From: Thauera humireducens
Lineage (GTDB): Bacteria; Pseudomonadota; Gammaproteobacteria; Burkholderiales; Rhodocyclaceae
NCBI RefSeq assembly: GCF_001051995.2
Contig: NZ_CP014646.1
Coordinates: forward strand, 3,968,001-4,032,000
Reading direction: 5' to 3'
DNA length: 64,000 bases
Part shown: positions 53,715 to 61,752 of the stretch, in pieces
How positions within the stretch are numbered: the first letter of the stretch is position 1
Layout of the letters: every line of letters begins with the position of its first letter
Translations under genes and position numbers: made by a program
Notes under the pieces: generated by a model
Databases searched by the model: none
Told to the model about the DNA's origin: nothing
The model's input: the letters and a program-made list of their open reading frames with translations, nothing else

Positions 53715-53930
53715 GGCAAGCGAGGGAGGACCAGGCGGAAGACATTTTCACCGGGAGGAAGCATTCGCGGTTCGGAAGCGGAGCAGTCATGGTGGCCTTG
53801 CCCTGAGGTGGCAACCGCACGACGCGTGAGATGCATGTCCAGGAGACGTTTCAGGATCATGCTAGCTGTCGACTTCGTGCAGTGGAAGAAGTCAGACGCG
53901 TGTATCTGAACGTCTCCATGCGCGATCTGT

Positions 53931-54563
53931 TTAGAGCGAAATCCGCTCCCCGTGGCTGACCTTGCTGACGTAGAAAAGGTAGGGCAGCTCACCTCGATAA
54001 CCGCGCTCCCGAGCGTGCTGAAATAGTGTCCAGCTCTGGACTCGAACCCCATGAAAACCCGGTTGCCGGGCAATCCTTGCCAGGGTTTCGGAGAGGGGGC
54101 CGTGATCGTGTTTGTGCAGTTGCACATCGAATAGCTGATAGAGCTCGGTCATCTCCGCTTTCGAGCGTCTCCACGTCCACCGCGCAGTGCACCGCTCTCG
54201 GTGTCGAAGGAGCTCGTAACCGAGCCAAGTCAGGCGCGGTTTGGCGGTCACATCCCGGAGCTTCTCCCGCTCCGTGACCGGACCGTTTCCAGGGCTGACC
54301 AGGAGCAACCACTCTGCCAGCGCAGCCCCCTCCGGGGCGTAGAGCACGAGCAGGCTGTTTGCGAGTCCTTTGTTCTTCCGGGTGATCCGTTGCGAGGGTG
54401 TGCAGCCGATACCGTACAAGTCGTGGAATTTCCTCGCTAAGGACAGCACTTTGTCTGCGGCGATGGTGCCGGCGATGTAGCGGAAATACCCGCGAGTGAC
54501 GCCGTCAAGTGTGCGTGACAGGGCGGCGGTCTTGTTGGTCGAGAGCGGGGTTGAAGCGGGCAT
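53931..54563 (-). CDS. Protein of unknown function on the putative island
   Basis: 210 aa, soluble, basic. Nothing in it matches a family I can name: N-terminal half with IAADKVLSLARKFHDLYG, middle LVLYAPEGAALAEWLLLVSPG, C-terminal QSWTLFQHARERGYRGEL and PYLFYVSKVSHGERISL. The start at 54563 was chosen because the next upstream ATG (54773) would extend through low-complexity sequence. Codon use looks less GC-biased than the core genes. I suspect a replication or mobilisation accessory protein of integrative elements, but this is only context. Confidence 0.6.
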   Translation of the reverse strand: MPASTPLSTNKTAALSRTLDGVTRGYFRYIAGTIAADKVLSLARKFHDLYGIGCTPSQRITRKNKGLANSLLVLYAPEGAALAEWLLLVSPGNGPVTEREKLRDVTAKPRLTWLGYELLRHRERCTARWTWRRSKAEMTELYQLFDVQLHKHDHGPLSETLARIARQPGFHGVRVQSWTLFQHARERGYRGELPYLFYVSKVSHGERISL

Positions 54564-54782
54564 GAAGCATCTCCGTAGGGGTGGGCAATCTCCGTATAGC
54601 GAATGGCGCACGGTGAGGCGGTGAGTCCCGGGAACCCGCGTGGTTTCAATGTGAGTGGATCGAGCGAAGCGAGAGATATTGATGTTCCAAGGAACGGCAG
54701 ACGCAAAGTGCTGCCGATCGCTATATGGAACAGGTAAACGGCAGGCGGCGCCTGCGACACGGCGCCGGTTCATCTGAGCTGC

Positions 54783-55030
54783 GGCGGTCTGCCCGAAGCG
54801 TCTTCATCCGAGCGCGATTCGGGCAGACCGCCAGCTGCAAGAAACACACAGGCCGAAAGGCCGCGTCGGGTCGCCAACCCGACAGTTACAAGCCCGCCAG
54901 GCTTGTAACAAGCAAATGCTGAAGCGCAGTGCCTCTAATCGGGCTCGCTGCGCTACGCTGGGCGCTGGGGGGTGTAACTCCCCCCTTCGACCCAATCCGA
55001 ATCCAAGCCGCCCCATCCCCCGATGGGGCG
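54783..55030. repeat. Series of six perfect inverted repeats
   Basis: In order: GGCGGTCTGCCCGAA/TTCGGGCAGACCGCC (54783-54832, 15-bp stem, 20-nt loop); GGCC-GAAA-GGCC (54851-54862); GTCGGGT/ACCCGAC (54865-54883); TTACAAGCC/GGCTTGTAA (54886-54908); GGGGGG/CCCCCC (54967-54985); CGCCCCATC/GATGGGGCG (55009-55030). The third and fourth hairpins have the same 5-nt loop, CGCCA. No gene reads through this region. Confidence 0.8.
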
Positions 55031-55083
55031 AGGCAACAGGGCATGTTGGGCGACCGTGAAACGGCGCACTGGAGGAAATGCCG

Positions 55084-55700
55084 GTGTGACCTGGTTGCAT
55101 GTGAAAGTCGGTGGCAGTCCGACCCGGGGGGCGTATCGGAAGAGCGCAACCCGTGCCACACAGGATGGCTTTTGAGCGCGTCATGAGGCGCGAGGGTATC
55201 AAGGCGAAAGCTGGCGATACCGGCACCTGCGGAAACGCGGGGTCAATGGATAGCTCAAACCTGTAACCGCCCCTATGGAGGGGGCGTTGTGGAGTTCCGA
55301 AGAGCCACAGGCACTGAGCCGTGGTTCGTAGTCGATGACGCACACGATGAGTACCCGAACTGCTCTGGAACATCGAGTCGGGGAAATCCAAGGAAAGCCG
55401 GAAGGCTAGTCGTGATGCTGAGGCAGTGGCGCTTCGGAGCGCAGTAGCAGCAATCTAAACGGGGAGTCTCTTTCCGGATGCGATCGGGTGGCACCGTCGT
55501 GGATGAAGGAAAGAGAGGGAGACTCGGTGAGTAGGGTTTGACCGATCGGGCGATACGACCGAAGTCCATCGGGAGCTGCGCGCAGTAGTGCAGCGGCGAG
55601 GCTGGCACCTCGTCCCAAAAGCTGGGAGCGTTTGCGAAATGTGTGTGCCCCGAAAGGGCCAAATAGGCTTGGCGGCCTGTTGCAGTAGTCAGCGATTGAA
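55084..55700 (+). mobile_element. Probable group II intron remnant (RNA part, no maturase)
   Basis: GTGTGACC at 55084 fits the GUGYG 5' end of group II introns. It is followed by GTGAAAGTC...GTCCGAC pairing typical of domain I, and many GNRA-type loops and short stems occur up to about 55560. The antisense frame at 55273-55662 encodes a spurious product of a type I remember as mis-annotated over bacterial group II introns. No reverse transcriptase gene and no domain V (AGC...GAAA...GCU hairpin) could be found, so the copy is truncated or I have the family wrong. Confidence 0.35.
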
Positions 55701-55813
55701 CGCGCTTGGCGGCGTGTCAATCAAACCATCGTTTGGCGACGATGTGGGATGTGAAGGTTATCAGGGGCAGGTCCGGACCCGCAGTTTTTTGTCCGGCGCC
55801 TGTATTCTTTACG

Positions 55814-55839
55814 ACCTCCCGTTCGCTAGAACGGGAGGT
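55814..55839. repeat. Perfect 11-bp hairpin
   Basis: ACCTCCCGTTC (55814-55824) and GAACGGGAGGT (55829-55839) with a GCTA loop. No gene ends here and there is no T run on either strand. It might be the end of a mobile element. Confidence 0.6.
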
Positions 55840-56072
55840 ATCTCAGCTGCACGCCGGCAGCATGCGCACGCCGCATACCTTGAACGCGACCTTGGTGTGA
55901 TCGCTTCTGCGTGTCCATGTGGCTGACTGCGAGCGGGCGTGTTTCGGGGCGCGTCCACGTCTTTAGACTTAACGTGATCCTCCTCATGGATGTAGAATCA
56001 TTCCGCGCCGTTGCATGGTCGGCGCGCTGCCCATCCTCAAGGCCCCATCAGGCCACCGCCGATAGCGCGTGT

Positions 56073-56402
56073 TCAGAGTGTCCGGATCACACCGCCATCG
56101 CCCAGCCGCTGCCACGGCAGCCCGAGCACCAGCGCATCGAACTGCGCCCGGGTGAGTGCGACACCGCCCTGATACTCGGTCCAGTGAAAGCGGCCCTGGT
56201 TCAGGCGCCGGCACGCGAGCCACACCCCGAAGCAGTCATGGACCAGCACCTTCAAGCGCGTGCCACGCCGGTTGCTGAAGAGGTAGGCGTGATGCGGATG
56301 GGCCTCGCCGAACACGCGCACGACCTGCGCGAGCAGCGTGTCCATGCCTGCGCGCATGTCCAAAGGCGCCGCCGACAGCCACAGCGCATCGATGTGGATC
56401 AT
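56073..56402 (-). CDS. IS66 family accessory protein TnpB
   Basis: 109 aa, near full length. The IS66 Orf2/TnpB pattern is clear: LDMRAGMDTLLAQV, AYLFSNRRGTRLKVLVHD, RLNQGRFHW. It overlaps the tnpA-like gene by 4 nt (ATGA). The main transposase tnpC that should follow to the left is missing, so the element is a remnant. Confidence 0.88.
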   Translation of the reverse strand: MIHIDALWLSAAPLDMRAGMDTLLAQVVRVFGEAHPHHAYLFSNRRGTRLKVLVHDCFGVWLACRRLNQGRFHWTEYQGGVALTRAQFDALVLGLPWQRLGDGGVIRTL

Positions 56403-56767
56403 GCGAGCCACTCGCGTAGCCACGCCCCGCACGCATCAGCGGCCTGGAGCGGCCACTCGAGCTTGACGCGGGTGTTGCCGCGCTGTGCCTCGAGGCGGAT
56501 CACGGCCTCGCCGACGGCCGGGGCGACCTGCGCCGGCACAAAGCCCGGCTCGGACAGCGTCGTGAGCTCAGCGCTGGCCGGCCTGCGCCGGCTCGGCGGC
56601 TCGACGCCACGCCCGCGTATCCAGCGATGGACTTGGTTGGCGTTCAGGCCATTGGCCAGGGCTACGCCGGTCACCGAGATGCCGGGCTCACGGCAGGCCG
56701 AGATCACTGATTGCTTGAAGGCTTCGCTGTGCGTGCGCCGCGTCCGGCGCGGGATAACGACGTCCAT
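56399..56767 (-). CDS. IS66 family TnpA (helix-turn-helix)
   Basis: 122 aa. The N-terminal SEAFKQSVISACREPGISVTGVALANG, then NANQVHRWIRGRG, is the helix-turn-helix of IS66/IS3-type first ORFs; the C-terminus (VKLEWPLQAADACGAWL) is typical of IS66 TnpA. The ATG at 56767 lies inside a 10-bp inverted repeat (56766-56798). Confidence 0.85.
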   Translation of the reverse strand: MDVVIPRRTRRTHSEAFKQSVISACREPGISVTGVALANGLNANQVHRWIRGRGVEPPSRRRPASAELTTLSEPGFVPAQVAPAVGEAVIRLEAQRGNTRVKLEWPLQAADACGAWLREWLA

Positions 56768-56798
56768 CGTGTCCACTATCAAAATTGATGGACACGAT
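56766..56798. repeat. Inverted repeat at the IS66 tnpA start
   Basis: ATCGTGTCCA (56766-56775) and TGGACACGAT (56789-56798) are perfect reverse complements, 13 nt apart. The repeat covers the tnpA start codon and could be an operator or part of the element's end. Confidence 0.6.
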
Positions 56799-57076
56799 CT
56801 TCAATGGGCTATGCGGTTGGGGGAAGGTGGGTTCGCCGGGTGCTTACCCAGATTCCGCATAGCTACGTGTCAATCGAGGGTTTTTCCTGCTTCAGGCAAG
56901 TGCGTCGGGATGGAGCCGACTTTTTCAACAGAATCGGCAATAAGCCGGCCGCCACCGGCGCCAGGCGGCGCGTTCGCGACAGATCGATGCCATCGAGCCA
57001 GGCGAGCAACTCGCTCATCGCCAGGCCCTCAGAACGTGTGAATCAATCTCGGCTGAGATCGGATATCGTTCAGGCC
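56799..57076. other. Junction between IS66 remnant and IS1182-like transposase
   Basis: No intact gene. GCCGACTTTTTCAACAGAATCGGC-like sequence (about 56918-56941) with flanking GCCGA/TCGGC resembles insertion sequence ends and may be the left end of the IS1182-like element. On the minus strand a short frame (MSELLAWLDGID, then LPILLKK) looks like a broken transposase tail. Confidence 0.4.
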
Positions 57077-58483
57077 ATGAAGCCCGAGCCGAATTCGCCG
57101 ACCGAGGGGCAGCGTAGCGCTGCGTTGTTTGACGACTTGCCGGTCCCGGCTGAAGGCGCGGCGGCACCTGCCGATGCGCCCCAGGGACGCCCGCGCGTGC
57201 AGACGGCGCAGCGCAACCAGATCGAGTTGCGCGCCTGCGACCTGGATGCATTGCTTGCCCCCGGGCATGCCGCGCGCACCGTGTGGGCCTTCGTGCAATC
57301 GCTCGACCTGGCGCCGCTGTATGCGCGCATCAAGGCCGTGGAAGGCCGCGCGGGCCGGGCGGCGATCGATCCGGCAATCCTGGTGGGGCTGTGGCTGTAC
57401 GCGACGATCGATGGTGTGGGTTCGGCGCGCGAACTGAACCGGCTGTGCGAGCGCGACGATGCCTACCGCTGGCTGTGCGGGGGCGTCGGGGTCAATTATC
57501 ACAGTCTGGCCGACTTTCGCACCGAGCACGCCGCCTGGCTCGACGCACAGCTCACGCGCAGCGTAGCGGCCTTACTCGATCGGGGGTTGGTTCAGCTCAA
57601 CCGCGTCGCCCAGGACGGCATGCGGGTGCGCGCCCATGCCAAAGCGGCCAGCTTCCGCCGCCGCGACCGGCTCGCCCGCCTGCTGGCAGAGGCGCGTGCG
57701 CAGGTCGAGCGGCTCAAGCAGGAACTGCATGACGATCCGGCGGCGAGCAGCCGCCGCCAGCAGGCCGCCCGGGAACGGGCCGCGCGCGAGCGCGAGCAGC
57801 GCCTGGCCCGGGCATTGGCGACCCTGGACGAGCTCGACAAGGTCCAGACGAAGAAGGGACGGACTGACAAACGCAAGGCCGCACCGCCGCCCGACGACGA
57901 GCCGCCGGGCAGCGCGCCGCGCGTGAGCACCACCGACAGCCAGGCGCGGGTGATGAAGATGGCCGACGGCGGCTTTCGCCCCGCCTTCAATGCGCAACTC
58001 GCCGTCGATGCCGATACCCAGATCATCGCCGCGCTCGAGCTGACCAATGCCGGTACCGACATGCAGCAGATGGCGCCGATGCACACCCAACTGCGCAACC
58101 GCTATGGCCGCACGCCCGCCCAGTGGCTGGCCGACGGCGGCTTCGCCAAGCTCGAGCACATCACGGCGCTCAGCGCCGCGGGCACCGAGCCCTACGTGCC
58201 GGTGCCCGCCAGCCGCAACCCAACCATCGACCCGCACCTGCCCAAGGACGGTGACAGCGCGGCCGTCGCCCGGTGGCGGGCCCGCATGGGCACCGCGGAC
58301 GCTGCCGAAATCTACAAGGCGCGCGCGGCCAGCGTCGAATGTGCCAATGCCCAGTTGCGCCGTCGCGGGCTGCACCGGTTCAATGTCTGCGGCACCGTCA
58401 AGGCACGCGCCATCCTGCTCTGGCATGCGCTTGCCCATAACCTGATGCGGGTGGCGGCCCTGGAGGCCGCAGCAGCCCACTAA
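57077..58483 (+). CDS. IS1182-like transposase (DDE type)
   Basis: 468 aa. The N-terminal domain (RACDLDALLAPGHAARTVWAFV, then LVGLWLYATIDGVGSARELNRLC) is the DUF772 domain of IS1182/IS4 types. Catalytic acid candidates: Asp in RVAQDGMRVRAHA, Asp in WLADGGFAKLEH, and Glu in the C-terminal RAASVECANAQLRRRGL. A charged coiled-coil insertion (about residues 195-270) separates the first two, as usual for IS1182. The frame is intact. The start at 57077 is a family-length choice; the frame is open to 56804. Confidence 0.88.
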   Translation: MKPEPNSPTEGQRSAALFDDLPVPAEGAAAPADAPQGRPRVQTAQRNQIELRACDLDALLAPGHAARTVWAFVQSLDLAPLYARIKAVEGRAGRAAIDPAILVGLWLYATIDGVGSARELNRLCERDDAYRWLCGGVGVNYHSLADFRTEHAAWLDAQLTRSVAALLDRGLVQLNRVAQDGMRVRAHAKAASFRRRDRLARLLAEARAQVERLKQELHDDPAASSRRQQAARERAAREREQRLARALATLDELDKVQTKKGRTDKRKAAPPPDDEPPGSAPRVSTTDSQARVMKMADGGFRPAFNAQLAVDADTQIIAALELTNAGTDMQQMAPMHTQLRNRYGRTPAQWLADGGFAKLEHITALSAAGTEPYVPVPASRNPTIDPHLPKDGDSAAVARWRARMGTADAAEIYKARAASVECANAQLRRRGLHRFNVCGTVKARAILLWHALAHNLMRVAALEAAAAH

Positions 58484-58658
58484 ACAACGCCGACGGCGCC
58501 GCCCAAAAAGGCTCTGCGCCACGCAGCACCGCCGGCTCCCATCTGATCAAACGGCCGCACCGCCGGTAGCTTCGGCCCGTCGGCGGCTTACGCCGACAAA
58601 GCGGTCCTCGGCCTACGCGCTCTTCGCATTGCGCTCGCCGCGAGCGTCGGCAATTTAT

Positions 58659-58919
58659 TCACGCCTTCTCAGCCGACAGCCGCGCGGGGTCGGTGAAACG
58701 TCCGCGCTCCAGGCGCTTGTAAAGCACCCAGAACCCATGACGGTCCCACACCAGGAGCTTGGCCTTGTCGCGGCGCCGGCCGATGAACACGAACACCTGA
58801 CCCGAGAGCGGGTTCATGCCCATGCAACGCGACACGATCTGCGCGAGCCCATCGATCGACTTCCTCATGTCCACCGCTTCGCTATAGACGTGGGCGCGGA
58901 TCGCCGAGGACAGGATCAC
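58659..58919 (-). pseudogene. IS66 TnpB, C-terminally truncated
   Basis: 86 aa from a GTG at 58919 that overlaps the upstream gene's stop (GTGA). YSEAVDMRKSIDGLAQIV, VFVFIGRRRDKAKLLVWD and KRLERGRF are IS66 TnpB motifs, but the usual length is about 110-120 aa and the end (PARLSAEKA) is cut at 58659, where unrelated sequence begins. No tnpC follows. Confidence 0.75.
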
Positions 58920-59308
58920 GGTAGCCGCGCCAGCACGCGATCGAGCATCTGCCGCGCAGCCGCGCCATGCAGACGAACCGTCATCGAATCGGGCAGCACG
59001 ACATCGATTTCCACCACATCGACTTGCACCCTCGGGGCTGGCTGCGCAAGTGCGATGAAGCGGCCGCAGCCTTCGCCCAATGCGGCCCCTGCCTCGGCGG
59101 CGGCCAGTCGGTTGATGCGATGGCGGAATGTCGACAGCGCCGAGCCGGTGGCCTGGCAATACTGCGGAATACTCAAGCCTTGCCAGCGCCGCTGCCGCCC
59201 ATGCGAGCGCCAGAATGCATCGTCTCGATGCACGCGCCGCTGAACCGCCGCCTCGCCATGGTGCTGAGTCGGCGGCTCCACCACCGCCATCAGCCTCTCC
59301 TGCTCCAT
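58916..59308 (-). CDS. IS66 family TnpA-like protein
   Basis: 130 aa. DDAFWRSHGRQRRWQGLSIPQYCQATGSALSTFRHRINRL is shared with the IS66 TnpA type that carries a small SPxYC-like helix-turn-helix (shown here in parts: WQGLSIPQYCQATG and STFRHRINRL). The C-terminal VDVVEIDVVLPDSMTVRLHG is the typical TnpA beta segment. It is of a different subtype from the copy at 56399-56767, so two separate IS66 elements left remnants. Confidence 0.8.
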   Translation of the reverse strand: MEQERLMAVVEPPTQHHGEAAVQRRVHRDDAFWRSHGRQRRWQGLSIPQYCQATGSALSTFRHRINRLAAAEAGAALGEGCGRFIALAQPAPRVQVDVVEIDVVLPDSMTVRLHGAAARQMLDRVLARLP

Positions 59309-59555
59309 CGTCGTTCTCCAGAAGTGAGTTTCGCAGCCGCAACGATCGACGATTCAGCGCTGCCTGGGAACTACGGGGTTGCTCGGACGGTTACGTTACG
59401 ACGACGGGAGAGGCCACGGCTCGCTGCCGTCAGCGCCGCAGATTCAGTTTGCCCGGAAATGAGCTGCGCGCCCCCCGCGTCGGCTGCCGCTCACGCGCTT
59501 GATGATTGAGACTCCGAAGGGCGGTCACGTCTGGGCGTGGAAAGCACGTCTACCC

Positions 59556-60461
59556 TCATTCAGGCTCCGCCTGATTGAGTCGGGCCTGCACCAACAGCCA
59601 GTTCAGAAACGCGCCGACCTTGTGAAGGTGGGCCTCGTTGCGTCGATACGCCAGGAAATGGATCTCGCGCGTGATCGGCGCGAAGACCTCCTCTCCCGGC
59701 GTCACGAGTTCGCCACGCGCAAGCTCGCGTTCGGCAAGGCGCGTGCTTTCGAGCGCGACCCCCATGCCGTCGACGGCGGCGGAAAGCGCCAGCGCGCCGC
59801 GGTCGAATGATGCCCGCGGGCGCTTAGGGCAGACCATACCGTTGGCGACAAACCAGTCGGGCCACTTCACAGGGCTGAGTTGAGAATCGATCAGCGGCAG
59901 CGTGTGAATCTGCGTCTGAATCGGGGTGTCGGGTGCCAACAGTCGTGGCGAACAGAGCGGCACGATGCGTTCCGCTCCAAGCGGGACGACGATAACGCCG
60001 GCGCGCTGATGGGCCGTGCCATACGTGATCGCAATGTCCGTTTCCCGCGCCACTGTGAGGTCCACGGGATCCGCGCCGGATGTGAGACGGATCGTGATAT
60101 CCGGATGCGCCTGCATGAACAGGGGCAACCTCGGTCCCAGCCACTTCGCCGCCAGACTCGGGGCGCTGTAGACCGCCAGGACTTGGGACTGGGGCGCCAA
60201 AGACACCTCATTGCAGGCCGCCTCGATCACGTCGAACACCCGGGACAGACTCTCGAGAAGGCGTCGCCCCTCCAGTGTCGGTTCGACGCGCCGGTTGCGC
60301 CGCTCGAAGAGCTTGCGACCGAAGTAGTCCTCCAGTTCGCGCACCTGATGGCTGATGGCCGATTGAGTGAGGTGCAACTCGTTGGCCGCGAGGGTGAAAC
60401 TTTCCAGCCTCGCCGCGGCTTCGAAGGCGCGTAGCAGGACGAAATTGGGTAGGCGCCTCAT
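59556..60461 (-). CDS. LysR family transcriptional regulator (GcvA-like)
   Basis: 301 aa. Winged helix-turn-helix at residues 5-65 (FTLAANELHLTQSAISHQVREL) and a substrate-binding domain (residues 90-295) beginning LAVYSAPSLAAKWLGPRLP, close to the GcvA/AmpR branch. Divergent from the class II aldolase gene across 183 bp that contain a perfect dyad operator. It probably controls the aldolase-TRAP genes in response to their substrate. Confidence 0.9.
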   Translation of the reverse strand: MRRLPNFVLLRAFEAAARLESFTLAANELHLTQSAISHQVRELEDYFGRKLFERRNRRVEPTLEGRRLLESLSRVFDVIEAACNEVSLAPQSQVLAVYSAPSLAAKWLGPRLPLFMQAHPDITIRLTSGADPVDLTVARETDIAITYGTAHQRAGVIVVPLGAERIVPLCSPRLLAPDTPIQTQIHTLPLIDSQLSPVKWPDWFVANGMVCPKRPRASFDRGALALSAAVDGMGVALESTRLAERELARGELVTPGEEVFAPITREIHFLAYRRNEAHLHKVGAFLNWLLVQARLNQAEPE

Positions 60462-60473
60462 TTCTTCTTTAAT

Positions 60474-60492
60474 GCATGAATGTGGTTCATGC
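60474..60492. promoter_or_regulatory. LysR-type operator
   Basis: GCATGAA (60474-60480) and TTCATGC (60486-60492) are perfect inverted arms with a 5-nt centre, fitting the T-N11-A rule of LysR regulators (ATGAA-N5-TTCAT). It lies 12 nt upstream of the LysR start codon. A second half-like site, TTTCATGAA, follows at about 60493. Confidence 0.75.
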
Positions 60493-60644
60493 TTTCATGA
60501 ATATCCATCGTTTGTCAACCGGTCCCGAGGCGGCGACCATTCCTTCCAACACGCGACGTCACTGACTCTGCCGGCGTGTGAAGCGACGCTTTCCGGCCGG
60601 AAGGCTCGATTCGGTTCCCAATCTTTCCAACGAAAGGAGTTGTC

Positions 60645-61487
60645 ATGGAGGCAGTACTTACTCGAGTTCCTCAGTTTTTCAATGACGAGGAGCGCATTTC
60701 CATCTATCAGCCCGAACAGCGCGGGCTGATCTTTCCCGCGATTCCCAAGTTTTCCTCCTACGCCGACGAACGTCAGTACCGAAAGGAACGGCTGGTGGCG
60801 GCCTGCCGCGCGTTTGCGATCGAAGGCTACGACTACGGCTTCGCCGGCCACCTCACCGTGCGCGATCCTGAGCATCCGGAGCTCTACTGGACCAACCCGA
60901 TGGCGATCCACTTCGCGCAGGTCAAGGTGTCGAACCTGATCTGCGCTGACCACACCGGGAAGGTTGTGGAGGGTACGTATGCCATCAACCGCGCGGGCTT
61001 CGTCCTGCATGCGGCCGTGCACGAGATGCATCAGGACATCGTGGCGATGTGCCACGCCCACACCGAGTACGGCACCGCCTTCGCTTCGCTCGGCAAGAAG
61101 GTCGAGCCGATCACCCAGGACGCTGCCGCGTTCTACGAGGACCATGTGGTCATCGGGGACGAGGCCGGCCAGGTGGCCGTGGAGGTCAAGGCCGGGCACA
61201 AGGTCGCTAATGCCTTCCGCGGCGTGAAGGCGGCGATCCACCAGAATCACGGCCTGCTGACGGCGAGCCGCCACAGCATCGAGTCGGCAGCGTTCTGGTT
61301 CATTGCCCTGGAGCGATGCTGCAAGCAGCAGCTGATGGTCGAGGCGACCGGCGTGACGCCGCACCTCGTCACGCCCGAGCGAGCTCGCTACAGCCGCGAG
61401 CACGTCGGCAGCGACTACATCGGCTGGCTGCACTTCCAGCCGATTTGGAATCACCTGGTTTCGACGCAGCCCGACATGTTCGACTGA
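60645..61487 (+). CDS. Class II aldolase/adducin family protein
   Basis: 280 aa. Residues 40-260 form the class II aldolase fold: YDYGFAGHLTVRDPE, the metal-binding HAHTEYG motif (two His) and a third His in AIHQNHGLLTASR. Members cleave or epimerise sugar phosphates or act on hydroxy-/keto acids; the substrate cannot be told. AAAGGAG precedes the ATG. With the TRAP transporter genes downstream it suggests uptake and breakdown of a small organic acid. Confidence 0.88.
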   Translation: MEAVLTRVPQFFNDEERISIYQPEQRGLIFPAIPKFSSYADERQYRKERLVAACRAFAIEGYDYGFAGHLTVRDPEHPELYWTNPMAIHFAQVKVSNLICADHTGKVVEGTYAINRAGFVLHAAVHEMHQDIVAMCHAHTEYGTAFASLGKKVEPITQDAAAFYEDHVVIGDEAGQVAVEVKAGHKVANAFRGVKAAIHQNHGLLTASRHSIESAAFWFIALERCCKQQLMVEATGVTPHLVTPERARYSREHVGSDYIGWLHFQPIWNHLVSTQPDMFD

Positions 61488-61496
61488 CCGGTGCGG

Positions 61497-61524
61497 CACT
61501 CCCTCGCTCGGCTGCGAGGGAGTG
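61497..61524. terminator. Strong hairpin after the aldolase gene
   Basis: CACTCCCTCGC (61497-61507) and GCGAGGGAGTG (61514-61524) form a perfect 11-bp stem with a 6-nt loop, extendable by one G-C pair. C-rich rather than T-rich sequence follows, so it may attenuate rather than end transcription before the TRAP genes. Confidence 0.6.
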
Positions 61525-61752
61525 CCCCCTGGGCCGCGGCATACGTCGACTCAATCGACGGTGCCGACCCGATGACAACTACTCCAGGAGACACAGCCGA
61601 TGCATACCCCTAGCGCAATCGCGATCGCATATCGGGAAAAGGCGGACACCAGTGCCCACCGCCAAGGTCCTTCATCTGACCCATTCGTTTCCCACGTCGG
61701 CACGCGCCAATGCGAGGACCTCGTTCCTCACCGGAAACAGGAGGAGGGGCCG

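Larger units (their letters stand above)
54564..56072. other. Long non-coding stretch of the accessory zone
   Basis: About 1.5 kb without a convincing protein gene. It holds a dense run of perfect hairpins (54783-55030), a group II intron-like RNA remnant (about 55084-55700), another perfect 11-bp hairpin (55814-55839), and the broken left end of an IS66 element (from about 55984). Many short open frames occur on both strands; they follow the structured RNA and lack ribosome sites. Confidence 0.5.

Noticed and set aside
54783..55030. The hairpin series as an integron attC array.
   Set aside because: No integron integrase, no cassette genes, and the GTTRRRY/RYYYAAC ends of attC sites are absent.
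54783..55030. The hairpin series as a CRISPR array.
   Set aside because: The stems differ in sequence and length; there is no repeated unit with constant spacing and no cas gene in the window.
55273..55662. A 129-codon minus-strand frame as a protein gene.
   Set aside because: It lies antisense to the intron-like structured RNA, has no ribosome site, and is of a kind often mis-annotated over such RNAs.
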